Source: Streptomyces akebiae (lineage in GTDB: Bacteria; Actinomycetota; Actinomycetes; Streptomycetales; Streptomycetaceae). Taken from it: a stretch of 64,000 nucleotides of DNA. How positions within the stretch are numbered: position 1 is the stretch's first letter; every line of letters begins with the position of its first letter. This document shows, piece by piece, positions 27,654-35,536 of the stretch. A program made the translations under genes and the position numbers. The notes under the pieces are model-generated. The model saw only the letters and a list, made by a program, of their open reading frames with translations. It was not told the origin of the DNA and did not search any database. Location of the stretch: positions 1,054,001 to 1,118,000 of the forward strand of contig NZ_CP080647.1 of assembly GCF_019599145.1 (NCBI RefSeq). Reading direction: 5' to 3'.

Positions 27654-29087
27654 TCAGCCGGTGATCTCGACCTTCCCGTTGACCTCAGCGGGCGCCGTCG
27701 GCGCGGGCCGCGCGCCGCCGGCCCGCCCGGTGATGCTCTTCAACAGCTCAGCGACGTCGACTCCGGTGGTGGAACCGAGCAGTTCGAGGCCCTGGGCCAC
27801 GTTGTCGGCGACCGTACGGGAGAGCTGGCTGGCGCCGTCGGTGGAGATCACCGTCATCTTGTCGATCGCGCTGAGGGGCTCAGATGCCTTGGCGACCACC
27901 TGCGGCAGCACCTCCACCAGCATCTGCAGCACGGCCGCGTCGCCGTACTGGGCGAACGCGTCGGCCTTCTTCTGCATCGCGTCGGCCTCTGCAGCCCCCT
28001 TCGCGCCGATGGCGGCGGCCTCCGCCTCACCCTCGATACGCACCGCCGCAGCGAGCGCGGCGCGCTGCGCCTTCTCCCCCTCACCGGTCAGCCTGGCCCG
28101 CTCGGCAGTGGCCTCGGCCTCCTTGACCAGCGCGATGCGGCGGGCCTCGGCCTCCTGCTCGGCCTGGTAGCGGGCGGCGTCGGCGGGCTTGCGGACCTTG
28201 GTGTCCAACTCTCGGTCGGTCAGCGCCGCCTGGCGGGTGGCGACCTTCTCCTGCTCGCTGAGCACCTCCTGCTGACGGGCAGCCTCGGCCAGCGGGCCGG
28301 CGGCAGCCGCGCGGGCTGCGGCCTCGTCGGTCTCGGCCTTGATCTCGGCCTGCTTCAGCGCGAACGTCCGCTGGGCGATCGCGATCTCCTCCTCGGCCTT
28401 CAACCGGGCCTGCTCGGCGGCACGCCGGGCGACGGCCTCGGCTATGTCGGCCTCCTGCTTGGCACGCGCGGCCTCCGGTCGGCCGAGGTCCTCCAGATAG
28501 GAGCCCTCGGTGGTGATGTCCTGGATCTGGAAGGCGTCCAGCACCAGTCCCTGCCCCGACAGGCTCGCCTCGGCCTCCTCAGCGACCTGCCCGGCGAACG
28601 CGGCCCGGTCCCGGATGATGTCCTCCACCGACATCCGGCCCACGATTGCGCGCAGCGCGCCGGAGAGTACTTCCTGGGTGAAGCCGACGATGCCGTCCTG
28701 CTGCATCAGGAACCGCTGCGCGGCGGCCCGGATCGAGTCCTCGGTGCCGCCCACCTTGACGATGGCGACACCCTCCAGGTGCGCCTTCACACCCCGCAGC
28801 GTGACCGCGCCCCGGACCGCGACCGGGATGTGCCTGGAGGACAGGTCGAGGGTGAACTTCTGCTGCACGAACGGCACGACGAACACCCCGCCGCCGACCA
28901 CGACCTTCTGCCCGCTGTTGTCGGTGAAGACGCGGCCGGTCTCCGGGTCGGTGGCTTTCTTGCCGCGCCGCCCGGTGACGATGAACGCCTCGCTGGGACC
29001 CGCCACCTTGTAACGGGTGACCACGACGAGGCCGAGCAGGACCAGGAGTACGACGACCCCTACTACGGCGATGACCACTGGACTCAT
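27654..29087 (-). CDS. Flotillin-family SPFH/band 7 protein
   Basis: 477 residues from ATG 29087. An N-terminal membrane anchor (VVIAVVGVVVLLVLLGLVVV) is followed by the SPFH domain (about residues 30-200; HIPVAVRGAVTLRGV, GMSVEDIIRDRAAFAGQVAE-like region). Then comes a long Ala/Glu-rich coiled coil with heptads and repeated EAEA-type segments, typical of flotillins, and a conserved end MLVEVLPQVVAKASEPLSAI. Flotillins form ring or cage assemblies in the membrane and organise protein-lipid microdomains. The upstream gene on the same strand is an NfeD-like protein, the same pairing as yuaF-yuaG (floT) in Bacillus, supporting the call. Confidence 0.9.
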   Translation of the reverse strand: MSPVVIAVVGVVVLLVLLGLVVVTRYKVAGPSEAFIVTGRRGKKATDPETGRVFTDNSGQKVVVGGGVFVVPFVQQKFTLDLSSRHIPVAVRGAVTLRGVKAHLEGVAIVKVGGTEDSIRAAAQRFLMQQDGIVGFTQEVLSGALRAIVGRMSVEDIIRDRAAFAGQVAEEAEASLSGQGLVLDAFQIQDITTEGSYLEDLGRPEAARAKQEADIAEAVARRAAEQARLKAEEEIAIAQRTFALKQAEIKAETDEAAARAAAAGPLAEAARQQEVLSEQEKVATRQAALTDRELDTKVRKPADAARYQAEQEAEARRIALVKEAEATAERARLTGEGEKAQRAALAAAVRIEGEAEAAAIGAKGAAEADAMQKKADAFAQYGDAAVLQMLVEVLPQVVAKASEPLSAIDKMTVISTDGASQLSRTVADNVAQGLELLGSTTGVDVAELLKSITGRAGGARPAPTAPAEVNGKVEITG

Positions 29088-29203
29088 GGTGTCTTTCCCC
29101 TCAGCCCTCCCAGGGGACGGCAGATCGATGTGGGTTCGTGTGGATGCAAGAACGTCGATGTATCGGCTGTCGCGGCGCCCGGTGTACGGCGTGGTGTGGT
29201 GGG

Positions 29204-29725
29204 TCAGCGTTCGACCGGGCGTACGGAGACCGCCGTCTGCGACAGCGCCTCCTCCACCCAGATCTCGGCGCCTCGCGCCACCGGGACCGGGCTCTTGGCC
29301 GCAAGCTTCACCAGTTGCCCGGCCCGATGGACGAGCACCTCGCCGTAGCCGTCGGCCGGAATGGCCGTCACCACGGAGCCCGAAGCACCGATCAGGTCGT
29401 CGTCGCGCGGCGCGGCACCGGTCCGGTCGTTCAGCAGTGCGCGGCTGAGGCGGTACGCGAGCCAGCCCGTGGCGGCCCCTGCGGGCACTCCGATCGCGGT
29501 GGCACCGACCGCGCCAACCCCGGTGGCGCCCATGACGATCGCGCCGGAGAAGCCGAGCATGGACACAAAACCGGCGATGACCGGAAGCGACAGCCAGCCG
29601 TCGAAGAAACCGTCCAGCGCGTCGACGCCGTCGAAGAGACCCTCAAGAACACCGTCGAAAACGAGGGACAAGACCAGGAGTACGACTCCTGCTATGCCGA
29701 GACCCAGAAACCAGGTCATCCGCAT
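29204..29725 (-). CDS. NfeD-like (YuaF-type) membrane protein with OB-fold
   Basis: 173 residues from ATG 29725, with GAGAGG 6-11 bases upstream; a second ATG is two codons downstream. An N-terminal helix (WFLGLGIAGVVLLVLSLVF) and two more helices (PVIAGFVSMLGFSGAIVMGA, and a Gly/Ala-rich one) lead into a C-terminal OB-fold: LIGASGSVVTAIPADGYGEV, LVKLAAKSPVPVARGAEIWV. This is the NfeD/YuaF pattern, and it is placed 116 bases upstream of the flotillin, as in yuaF-floT operons. The shared inverted repeat at 29793 lies upstream. Probably scaffolds or modifies the flotillin assembly. Confidence 0.78.
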   Translation of the reverse strand: MRMTWFLGLGIAGVVLLVLSLVFDGVLEGLFDGVDALDGFFDGWLSLPVIAGFVSMLGFSGAIVMGATGVGAVGATAIGVPAGAATGWLAYRLSRALLNDRTGAAPRDDDLIGASGSVVTAIPADGYGEVLVHRAGQLVKLAAKSPVPVARGAEIWVEEALSQTAVSVRPVER

Positions 29726-29792
29726 TCACCGCCTCTCCCCCACTGTCACCGCGCCGGTGACCGCATGCTCACATATGGGCGATGCCAAAACG

Positions 29793-29809
29793 CTGCCTGG
29801 TCCCGGCAA
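29793..29809. promoter_or_regulatory. Shared inverted repeat, degenerate copy 3
   Basis: CTGCCTG-GTC-CCGGCAA, matching the CTGCCGG-N3-CCGGCAG core at 12 of 14 arm positions, 68 bases upstream of the nfeD-like start. Confidence 0.4.
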
Positions 29810-29924
29810 TCTTTACGCTCCCCTGATGCCGGTCTCTGCACAGCTTCCGTGCACCGCACACGTGACCCGGCCATGCCGGACAGCGCAGGGAGAGGGCCAT
29901 GGGTGTGGCAGGGCCGGCCGGTTC

Positions 29925-30374
29925 CTACGGTGCGGCGGGGTCGGCCGGGCGGGGATGGCGGTCGAGGAGCTCGGCGAGACCCTGCCGGGTGGTGGCCGGC
30001 ACGCCCCGGCCCTCGGGTGCAGGACATATCCGGGGTGCAGTTCCCAGACCAGCCCGGGAGGCCGGTCGTCCCCGTCGGTCGGATGTGCCGTGGCAAGGTC
30101 GGGCGCCGGTCGGCGGGAGCGGCGGCATCCAGGGCCAGGACGCGCCAGGCCCCGGGGTGGAAGGATGCGGCAACCGTGCGGCCCTCCAGTTGCGGATGCC
30201 CTGCGACGACGAGGGCGGCGAACAGCACCTTGCTTCAATGGCGAACAGGTCCAGCAGGGTGAGATAGGTGGCGTGCACGAGGTCGTCATCGGTGGTCAGC
30301 CAGGAGGCGACGGCGAGGCCGAAGACACACGAGATGAGCCCGGACAACGACCAGCGCAGCCGACGCGAGAACAA
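29925..30374 (-). pseudogene. Unidentified membrane protein, multiply frameshifted
   Basis: Reading from ATG 30374, FSRRLRWSLSGLISCVFGLA and DLVHATYLTLLDLFAIEA look like a membrane protein. The natural continuation moves to a second frame (LFAALVVAGHPQLEGRTVAA, SFHPGAWRVLALDAAAPADR), then a third (RPPGLVWELHPGYVLHPR) and back to the first (TTRQGLAELLDRHPRPADP). At least three shifts are needed, so this is a relic or a stretch of poor sequence. I do not recognise the family. Confidence 0.5.
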
Positions 30375-30632
30375 CTGTCCGACCTCTCGCAGACCTGGTC
30401 ATGGCCGACTCCCAGAGACGTTTGAGTGCGATGCCGACCAGACTTCCCGGCTCACCCGCGGGGCGGTGCAGCCACGTGGAGAGCCCCACGGCCGCTCCCG
30501 GACCTTGCCCGTCCGTCGGGGCGACGCGAGCCGCTGATCACATCCATCCGAGCCAAGCGGCATGGAAGAGAGTGCCGCGATGAGGTCAGCCCGCACGGGC
30601 GGCCTGCGGCCCGGTGTCTGGTGCGCGGGCTG
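30375..30632. other. Intergenic region, nothing identified
   Basis: About 260 bases between the broken membrane gene and the zinc-ribbon gene. Candidate frames are short and without recognisable content. Confidence 0.35.
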
Positions 30633-30842
30633 TCAACGCCTTCGGTGGTGGCTGCCGGGCTCCGGCTCCGGCTCCGCCATGTACTCGGAACAGTGAGGGT
30701 TGTGGCAGGAGGCCGGGCCCCATACGGGCACGAACACTCCCAAGGTCTTGTGCCGTCTCGTGACAGTCATGGTCAGGGGCTGCTCACAGGCCGGGCACAC
30801 CAGCGCCCCCTGAGGGCCGGTCTCATGCTCGGTTTTACTCAT
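30633..30842 (-). CDS. Small zinc-ribbon-like protein
   Basis: 69 residues from ATG 30842. Contains LVCPACEQPLTM (CxxC) and, 27 residues later, SCHNPHCSEYM (CxxxxC), suggesting a four-cysteine zinc ribbon; the tail is acidic/proline-rich (EPEPEPGS). No ribosome-binding site at proper distance, but TATGGT at 30854-30849 ends six bases before the ATG, so a leaderless mRNA is likely. It sits just downstream of terC on the same strand (48 bases). Function not known; a nucleic-acid or protein-binding role is the usual guess for such ribbons. Confidence 0.65.
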   Translation of the reverse strand: MSKTEHETGPQGALVCPACEQPLTMTVTRRHKTLGVFVPVWGPASCHNPHCSEYMAEPEPEPGSHHRRR

Positions 30843-30890
30843 CCTTTAACCATAGAGCGCCCGGCCGCAGAAAGCAGACCGGCCACGTGC

Positions 30891-31988
30891 TCAGCCATCG
30901 TCCGCGCGACCGGCGGGTCCTTCGGGGCCGACGGGCCGATCCCCTTCCGCATGCCGCGAACCGGCACGTCCCGAGTCATCGGCAGCCGTGTCCGACCGTG
31001 TCGCCGTGTCCGACGGTGTCGCCTCGTCCGCCTGAACTTCAGGAGTTGAATGGGGCGCGGCCGGCCGTAGCAGACTGAGAACGACAGATCCGGCCAGCAC
31101 CACGACGACGACCGCGAGGCTGATCGGGGACGGGATCTCCGGGACGCTGGAGCTGATCGTCTTGTGAGCCGCCTGGAAGACCAGTTTGACGCCGATGAAG
31201 CCGAGGATCACCGCCAGACCCATGTTCAGGTAGTGGAAGCGGTCGAGCAGTCCCGCGAGCAGGAAATACAAGGCGCGCAGACCCAGAATGGCGAAGGCGT
31301 TGCTGGTGTAGACGATGAAGAGGTCGTCACTGACGGCGAGGACCGCGGGCACGCTGTCGACGGCGAAGACGAGGTCGGCCGCCTCGATGGCGGCCACCAC
31401 CGCGAGCAGCGGGGTGGCCACGCGCTTTCCGGCCTCCTTGACGGTGAACCTCATGCCCGCGTACTCGTCCCGAACGGGGATGACCTTGCGCAGCACCCGC
31501 AGAGTGAAGCTCTTACCGGGGTCGAAGCCCTCCTCGTCGCCCTTGAGGAGTTTGTAGGTGCTGTAGAAGAGCACCGCGGCGAAGGCGAACAGTACCGCGG
31601 TGAACCGGCTGACGACGGCAACACCGAGGGTGAGGAAGATCCCGCGGAAAACCAGGGCGCCCATGACGCCGAAGAACAGAACACGGTGCTGGTAGGCACG
31701 GGGAACGCGAAAGTAGGCGAAGATCACGGCGAAGACGAAGAGATTGTCGACGGACAGACTCTTCTCCAACAGCCACGCGGTGGTGTACTCGGTGCCGGCC
31801 GTCGTACCGAGGACGAGGAAGACGACCCCGCCGAAGACCACAGCGAGGCCCACCCATAGGGAACTCCAGGCGGCGGCCTCCTTGAAGCCGATGACATGTG
31901 CGGCACGATGGGCCAGCAGGTCCACCGCCAGCGACACCACCACCGTCGCGGCGAACACCACCCAAAGCCAGAGCGGGACCTCCAGCAC
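30891..31988 (-). CDS. TerC-family membrane protein
   Basis: 365 residues from GTG 31988, chosen because GGAGAGG sits 10-16 bases upstream and the resulting start (VLEVPLWLWVVF) resembles other members; a GTG at 31997 is possible. Nine-helix TerC/Alx protein: EKSLSVDNLFVFAVIFAYF and the conserved acidic pair in VAAIEAADLVFAVDSVPAVL, then TSNAFAILGLRALYFLLAG. TerC proteins are linked to tellurite resistance, and recent work on the family points to Mn2+ export and metalation of exoenzymes. The C-terminal 60 residues (STPEVQADEATPSD) are a disordered acidic tail. Confidence 0.9.
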   Translation of the reverse strand: MLEVPLWLWVVFAATVVVSLAVDLLAHRAAHVIGFKEAAAWSSLWVGLAVVFGGVVFLVLGTTAGTEYTTAWLLEKSLSVDNLFVFAVIFAYFRVPRAYQHRVLFFGVMGALVFRGIFLTLGVAVVSRFTAVLFAFAAVLFYSTYKLLKGDEEGFDPGKSFTLRVLRKVIPVRDEYAGMRFTVKEAGKRVATPLLAVVAAIEAADLVFAVDSVPAVLAVSDDLFIVYTSNAFAILGLRALYFLLAGLLDRFHYLNMGLAVILGFIGVKLVFQAAHKTISSSVPEIPSPISLAVVVVVLAGSVVLSLLRPAAPHSTPEVQADEATPSDTATRSDTAADDSGRAGSRHAEGDRPVGPEGPAGRADDG

Positions 31989-31997
31989 GCCGGTCAC

Positions 31998-32290
31998 CCT
32001 CTCCGTGGCCTACACGGACGCAGGCCCTCCTACTGAGTTTGTGGCATCTCACCGCGGAGAGCGACCCAGAGCCGGCGCCGTCCGCCCGTTCACCGGGCCG
32101 GGCGCCTGTGACACAACGGGGCCGGCATGAGGAGCCCCGAGTTCCGCAGCGGCCGATCTCGTGAGCTTCATCGCCTGCTTCTCGCCCTGCAAAATCCGAC
32201 CCGGCGATGGCACGAGCCCGCCCGGTAGCCCCCTGGAGCAGGTATCGCCGACGCGCGGATGCCACGGCTCAAGAAGTCGAGCAGCGCCGC
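31998..32290. other. Intergenic region upstream of terC
   Basis: About 290 bases between terC (start) and the broken YqiJ-like gene (stop), both minus. No gene seen and no copy of the shared inverted repeat found here. Confidence 0.35.
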
Positions 32291-32904
32291 TCAGGCGACT
32301 CGACCGTGCGGATGGAGTTCCGCCTCACGGCGGCCGACCTGGAAGAAGCCGTTGACCTCGTCGTAGGCGCGGAGCAACTCCGTACCCCCGCGGGCGAGAT
32401 CGTCGGTACCGCGTCGGCGGACCCTGACGACCGCGGTGGGGCCGTCCCGGGACACGACTTCGGCCCGGCCGCATCCGTCGTCAGCCCGTTCCGCACGGAC
32501 GTGCAGGTCAGCCCGACGCAGTCCGGCCAGGACGGCCCGGGTTCATCGGGGTGCAGGCGGCGCAGCAGCCGTACGAGCACTCGCGTCACCCACCATGAGG
32601 CCAAGGCGGCGACGCCGAACACGGTGAGTCCGGTCAGCGCCCGTGCCGGCCCCGAGAGGGCGACCGGATCCAGCAGGACGGCCACACCGAGGCTGCAGGA
32701 CCAGGCGAACCCCGTCCACAGCGAGAAGGCGACCGCCACCGGTACCCCGCCCAGCCCCCAGACGCCGAGGTCCGCGTCCCCGTCGAAGGTGTCGGAATCG
32801 GCCGCGCCCACCGCGACCAGCGACCAAAAGCCCAGGGCCGCCAAGAGGGGGACGGTGAACAGGAAGGTCGGAAAGCCTGTGACTGCCTCGAAGAACGTCC
32901 GCAT
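32291..32904 (-). pseudogene. YqiJ/NfeD-like membrane protein, frameshifted
   Basis: From ATG 32904 the frame gives FFEAVTGFPTFLFTVPLLAA and a second helix, then VAVAFSLWTGFAWSCSLGVA and LVRLLRRLHPDEPG. After a one-base shift near 32540 the other frame continues as AVLAGLRRADLHVRAERADD, GRAEVVSRDGPTAVVRVRRR and LLRAYDEVNGFFQVG to a stop at 32291. The combined 200-residue protein has the YqiJ-type N-terminal membrane part and a C-terminal OB-fold. It would have been a second flotillin-partner-like protein of this region. A single shift could also be a sequence error. Confidence 0.7.
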
Positions 32905-32966
32905 CCCCAACCCCCGATCACACCCGTCCCGCGGCGGCCTCCGCGCAAGTACATGTGAGGAGCCGG

Positions 32967-32994
32967 ATGCCGGACACCTGCCGATGTCCGGCAT
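32967..32994. promoter_or_regulatory. 10-bp inverted repeat upstream of YqiJ-like gene
   Basis: ATGCCGGACA (32967-32976) and TGTCCGGCAT (32985-32994), perfect arms with an 8-base loop, 63 bases upstream of the YqiJ-like start. Operator or hairpin. Confidence 0.45.
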
Positions 32995-33052
32995 CGGACT
33001 CCCTCGCGGGCTCCCCTCGGCCCCATCCTGCCTGGGGTCGACTCCCCGGCGC

Positions 33053-33071
33053 ACTGCCGACTCCCGGCAGT
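33053..33071. promoter_or_regulatory. Shared inverted repeat, copy 4
   Basis: ACTGCCG-ACTCC-CGGCAGT. Aligned on the shared core it reads CTGCCGA-CTC-CCGGCAG, one mismatch from copy 1. It lies about 150 bases upstream of the YqiJ-like gene. Confidence 0.45.
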
Positions 33072-33184
33072 CCTCACCAGGCCGTTGATGCCGGTCCCAC
33101 GCCAAGAAAGCCTCAAGGATCAGCTCGACCAGGGGACGTACCTCGGGCGGGCCGTGGCAGGCGACAGGCGCGTGACCCCACCCG

Positions 33185-33841
33185 GTGGACACCCCGCAGC
33201 CGGACCAAGCGCTGTTCGACATCTCGCGGTTTGCCGGGAGAGGCTCCCAGCCGGGGACCCACGGCCCCGCCGACGATCCGGTGGACCGTGCGGCCGAGCC
33301 CGGCGAGTATCCGCGCGGCAGCCAACGTCACCAGAGCAAGCCCCACCCGGTTGTCCGCACCAGGCAGGGGGCGTCGCAGCTGGGAAATCACGACGGCGCC
33401 TCCCTCGACCCGTCGCTCCTCGTCCCCTTCGTACGCGAGGTGGCGGACGGCCGGGCCGACCTGGTGCTCGGCCGGCGTCGCCCGCAGGGCCGCGGCGTGT
33501 GGCCCGCGCACGCCCGGGCCGGCAACCTCGCACTCGCCCGGATGCTGCGCCGCCGCACCGGACTGCGCCTGCACGACCTGGGCCCTCTGCGCGCCGCCCG
33601 TCGTGACTCACTCCTCGCCCTCGGCCTCACCGACCGGCGCAGCGGCTATCCGCTGCAGATGGTGGTGCGCGCCGCCGACGCGGGCTGGCGCGTCACCGAG
33701 CACGACGTGCCGTACCTGCCGCGCACCGGCGCCTCCAAGGTCACCGGCACCTGGCGGGGCACCTGGCAGGCGGTCCGGGACATGAGTCGCGTGCTGAACG
33801 AGACGTCCACGCCCGCCTCGGCGGAAGGAGTCCGCCGATGA
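33185..33841 (+). pseudogene. GT2 glycosyltransferase, N-terminally truncated
   Basis: The C-terminal half of a family 2 glycosyltransferase is intact from about 33390: SLDPSLLVPFVREVADGRAD, LVLGRRRPQG, RSGYPLQMVVRAADAGWRVT and EHDVPYLPRTGASKVTGTWR. The N-terminal nucleotide-sugar half, normally starting with VLPCLNEA and carrying the metal-binding DxD, is absent; sequence before 33390 has no relation to it. In intact clusters of this type the enzyme would transfer a sugar to a lipid or other acceptor. The stop overlaps the DUF2064 start (ATGA). The reading frame begins at 33185 but has no clear start. Confidence 0.7.
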
Positions 33842-34455
33842 CCACGCTGCTCGTCATCGCCAAGGAGCCGAAGCCAGGCCGGGTGAAGACCCGGCTGTGC
33901 CCGCCCTTCACCCCCACCGAGGCGGCGGCGCTGGCCGAGGCCGCCCTTGTGGACACCCTGCGCGCGGTGTCCGCGACGCCCGCGCGCCGCCGCGTCCTGG
34001 TGCTCGCCGGGGAACCCGGTCCCTGGCTGCCGTCCGGCTTCGACGTAGTAGCGCAGTGCGCGGGCGGACTGGACGAACGGCTCGCCGCCGCCTTCGCCGA
34101 CTGCGACGGCCCGGCCCTGCTCATCGGCATGGACACCCCCCAGGTCACCCCGGCCCTGCTGACCGTGGACCTCGCCGGATGCGACGCGTGCTTCGGTCGG
34201 GCCGAGGACGGCGGCTTCTGGGCGCTGGGGCTGGCCGAGCCGGACCCGGCACTCCTGCGCGGGGTCCCCATGTCGACGCCCGTCACCGGCGACGTGCAGC
34301 GCGCCCGGCTGGTCGCCGCCGGTCTACGCGTCCGCGACCTGCCGCTCCTCAGGGACGTCGACACGGCCGCCGACGCCGAAGCCGTCGCCGCGATCGCGCC
34401 GCGCAGCCGGTTCGCGCTGGAGCTGGCCCGGCTGCGAGCGGTCAGCGGCCGATGA
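33838..34455 (+). CDS. DUF2064 (TIGR04282) glycosyltransferase-like protein
   Basis: 205 residues, overlapping the GT2 stop by four bases. Nucleotidyl/glycosyltransferase A-fold protein: LLVIAKEPKPGRVKTRLCPP at the N-terminus corresponds to the nucleotide-binding loop, LLIGMDTPQVTPALL to the DxD-like metal site (here MDTPQ), and GRAEDGGFWALGL to the substrate part. Commonly sits next to GT2 enzymes in clusters that make glycosylated lipids or hopanoid-like compounds. Its stop overlaps the methyltransferase start (ATGA), so the three genes were one coupled operon. Confidence 0.85.
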   Translation: MTTLLVIAKEPKPGRVKTRLCPPFTPTEAAALAEAALVDTLRAVSATPARRRVLVLAGEPGPWLPSGFDVVAQCAGGLDERLAAAFADCDGPALLIGMDTPQVTPALLTVDLAGCDACFGRAEDGGFWALGLAEPDPALLRGVPMSTPVTGDVQRARLVAAGLRVRDLPLLRDVDTAADAEAVAAIAPRSRFALELARLRAVSGR

Positions 34456-35219
34456 CCGGGCCGGGGCGGGACACCATGCGGCGGCCCTGGTCCTCGGACC
34501 CCTACTCCGACGCCCTGCGCACCGGCCGGGGACCGCTCCTCCTGCGACGTCGTGACGGCTGGCTGCTGCCCCTGGAGGTGGAGCGGTGGTGCGCGCGCGC
34601 CGACGCGGTGGATCTTCAGGTCCTGGAGAGGTGCGAGGGAGCCGTCCTCGACGTGGGGTGCGGGCCGGGACGGCTGGTCGCGGAACTCACCGCCCGCGGG
34701 CGGCCCACGCTGGGCATCGACGTCAGCCGGGCCGCCGTCGCCCACACCCTGCGGCTCGGCGGCCAAGCACTCACCCGCTCGGTGTTCGACTCCCTGCCCG
34801 GCGAGGGCCGCTGGGACACCGCGCTGCTCCTCGACGGCAACCTCGGCATCGGCGGCGATCCGTCCGCTCTCCTGCGCCGGCTGGCCGAACTGCTCACCCC
34901 CAGCGGCCTGTTGATCGCCGAGACGGTCCCGGTGGATGTGGACGAGAGTGCCGAGGTCCGCATCGTGAACGGTGCCGAGGCCGACAGCGGAGCCGAGGCC
35001 ACGTTCCCCTGGGCCCGGCTCGGCACCCCGGCACTGCTGCGGCGCGCCCGCCCGCTCGGCTGGCGCGACACCGATCAGTGGACGGCGGGCGGGCGCTCCT
35101 TCGTCGCCCTGCGCAGCCGCACCACCAGCAGCAGCGCCGAACCACCGAACAGCAGGGCCGTGATCAGCAGCCAGCGGCCGAGGAACCCACTCGCCGACAG
35201 CGCGGTGGCGGACGCGTAA
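34452..35219 (+). CDS. Class I SAM-dependent methyltransferase
   Basis: 255 residues from ATG 34452, coupled to DUF2064 by ATGA overlap. SAM-binding motif I is VLDVGCGPGRLVAELTARG, followed by acidic end of strand 2 (TLGIDVSRAAVAH) and motif WDTALLLDGNLGIGGDPSALL. The C-terminal 40 residues (TSSSAEPPNSRAVISSQRPR) look unlike methyltransferase and overlap the convergent membrane gene by 145 bases, so the functional domain probably ends near FVALRSRT. Likely modifies the product of the glycosyltransferase cluster; the acceptor is unknown. Confidence 0.82.
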   Translation: MTGPGRDTMRRPWSSDPYSDALRTGRGPLLLRRRDGWLLPLEVERWCARADAVDLQVLERCEGAVLDVGCGPGRLVAELTARGRPTLGIDVSRAAVAHTLRLGGQALTRSVFDSLPGEGRWDTALLLDGNLGIGGDPSALLRRLAELLTPSGLLIAETVPVDVDESAEVRIVNGAEADSGAEATFPWARLGTPALLRRARPLGWRDTDQWTAGGRSFVALRSRTTSSSAEPPNSRAVISSQRPRNPLADSAVADA

Positions 35220-35536
35220 CGGTCCGCCACCCGCCGGCTGATCAGCGGGAACCACACCAACAGCAGCAGCCCCGACAGGGCAGCCGGCACCCGCACGTAC
35301 ATGGCCCACTCGCGGCGGCCGGCCGCACCCGACGCCCGTACGACCGCGCGGTCCGCCGTCGCGTACAGCGGCAACAGCACGAGATCGTGCACCACCGTCG
35401 CACCCACGAACCACAGCAAGACCCCGAACCAGTCGTCCGCGAGCAGCCGCACCCCCGCGTACCCGGCGAGCGCGAACGTGCATGCCAGGAGCAGCAGTTG
35501 GAACGGGCCGCCCAGCGGCAGCCGGAACTTCCCCAT
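35075..35536 (-). CDS. Hypothetical membrane protein
   Basis: 153 residues from ATG 35536 (GGAGAT upstream), which overlaps the Moco oxidoreductase stop by one base (TGATG). Four hydrophobic segments: FQLLLLACTFALAGYAGV, VGATVVHDLVLLPLY, VPAALSGLLLLVWFPLI and LLITALLFGGSALLLVV. Family not recognised; proteins of this type occur next to the sulfite-oxidase-like gene in Streptomyces as I remember it. Its 3' end overlaps the methyltransferase gene on the other strand. It may serve the oxidoreductase as an accessory membrane subunit. Confidence 0.72.
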   Translation of the reverse strand: MGKFRLPLGGPFQLLLLACTFALAGYAGVRLLADDWFGVLLWFVGATVVHDLVLLPLYATADRAVVRASGAAGRREWAMYVRVPAALSGLLLLVWFPLISRRVADRYASATALSASGFLGRWLLITALLFGGSALLLVVRLRRATKERPPAVH

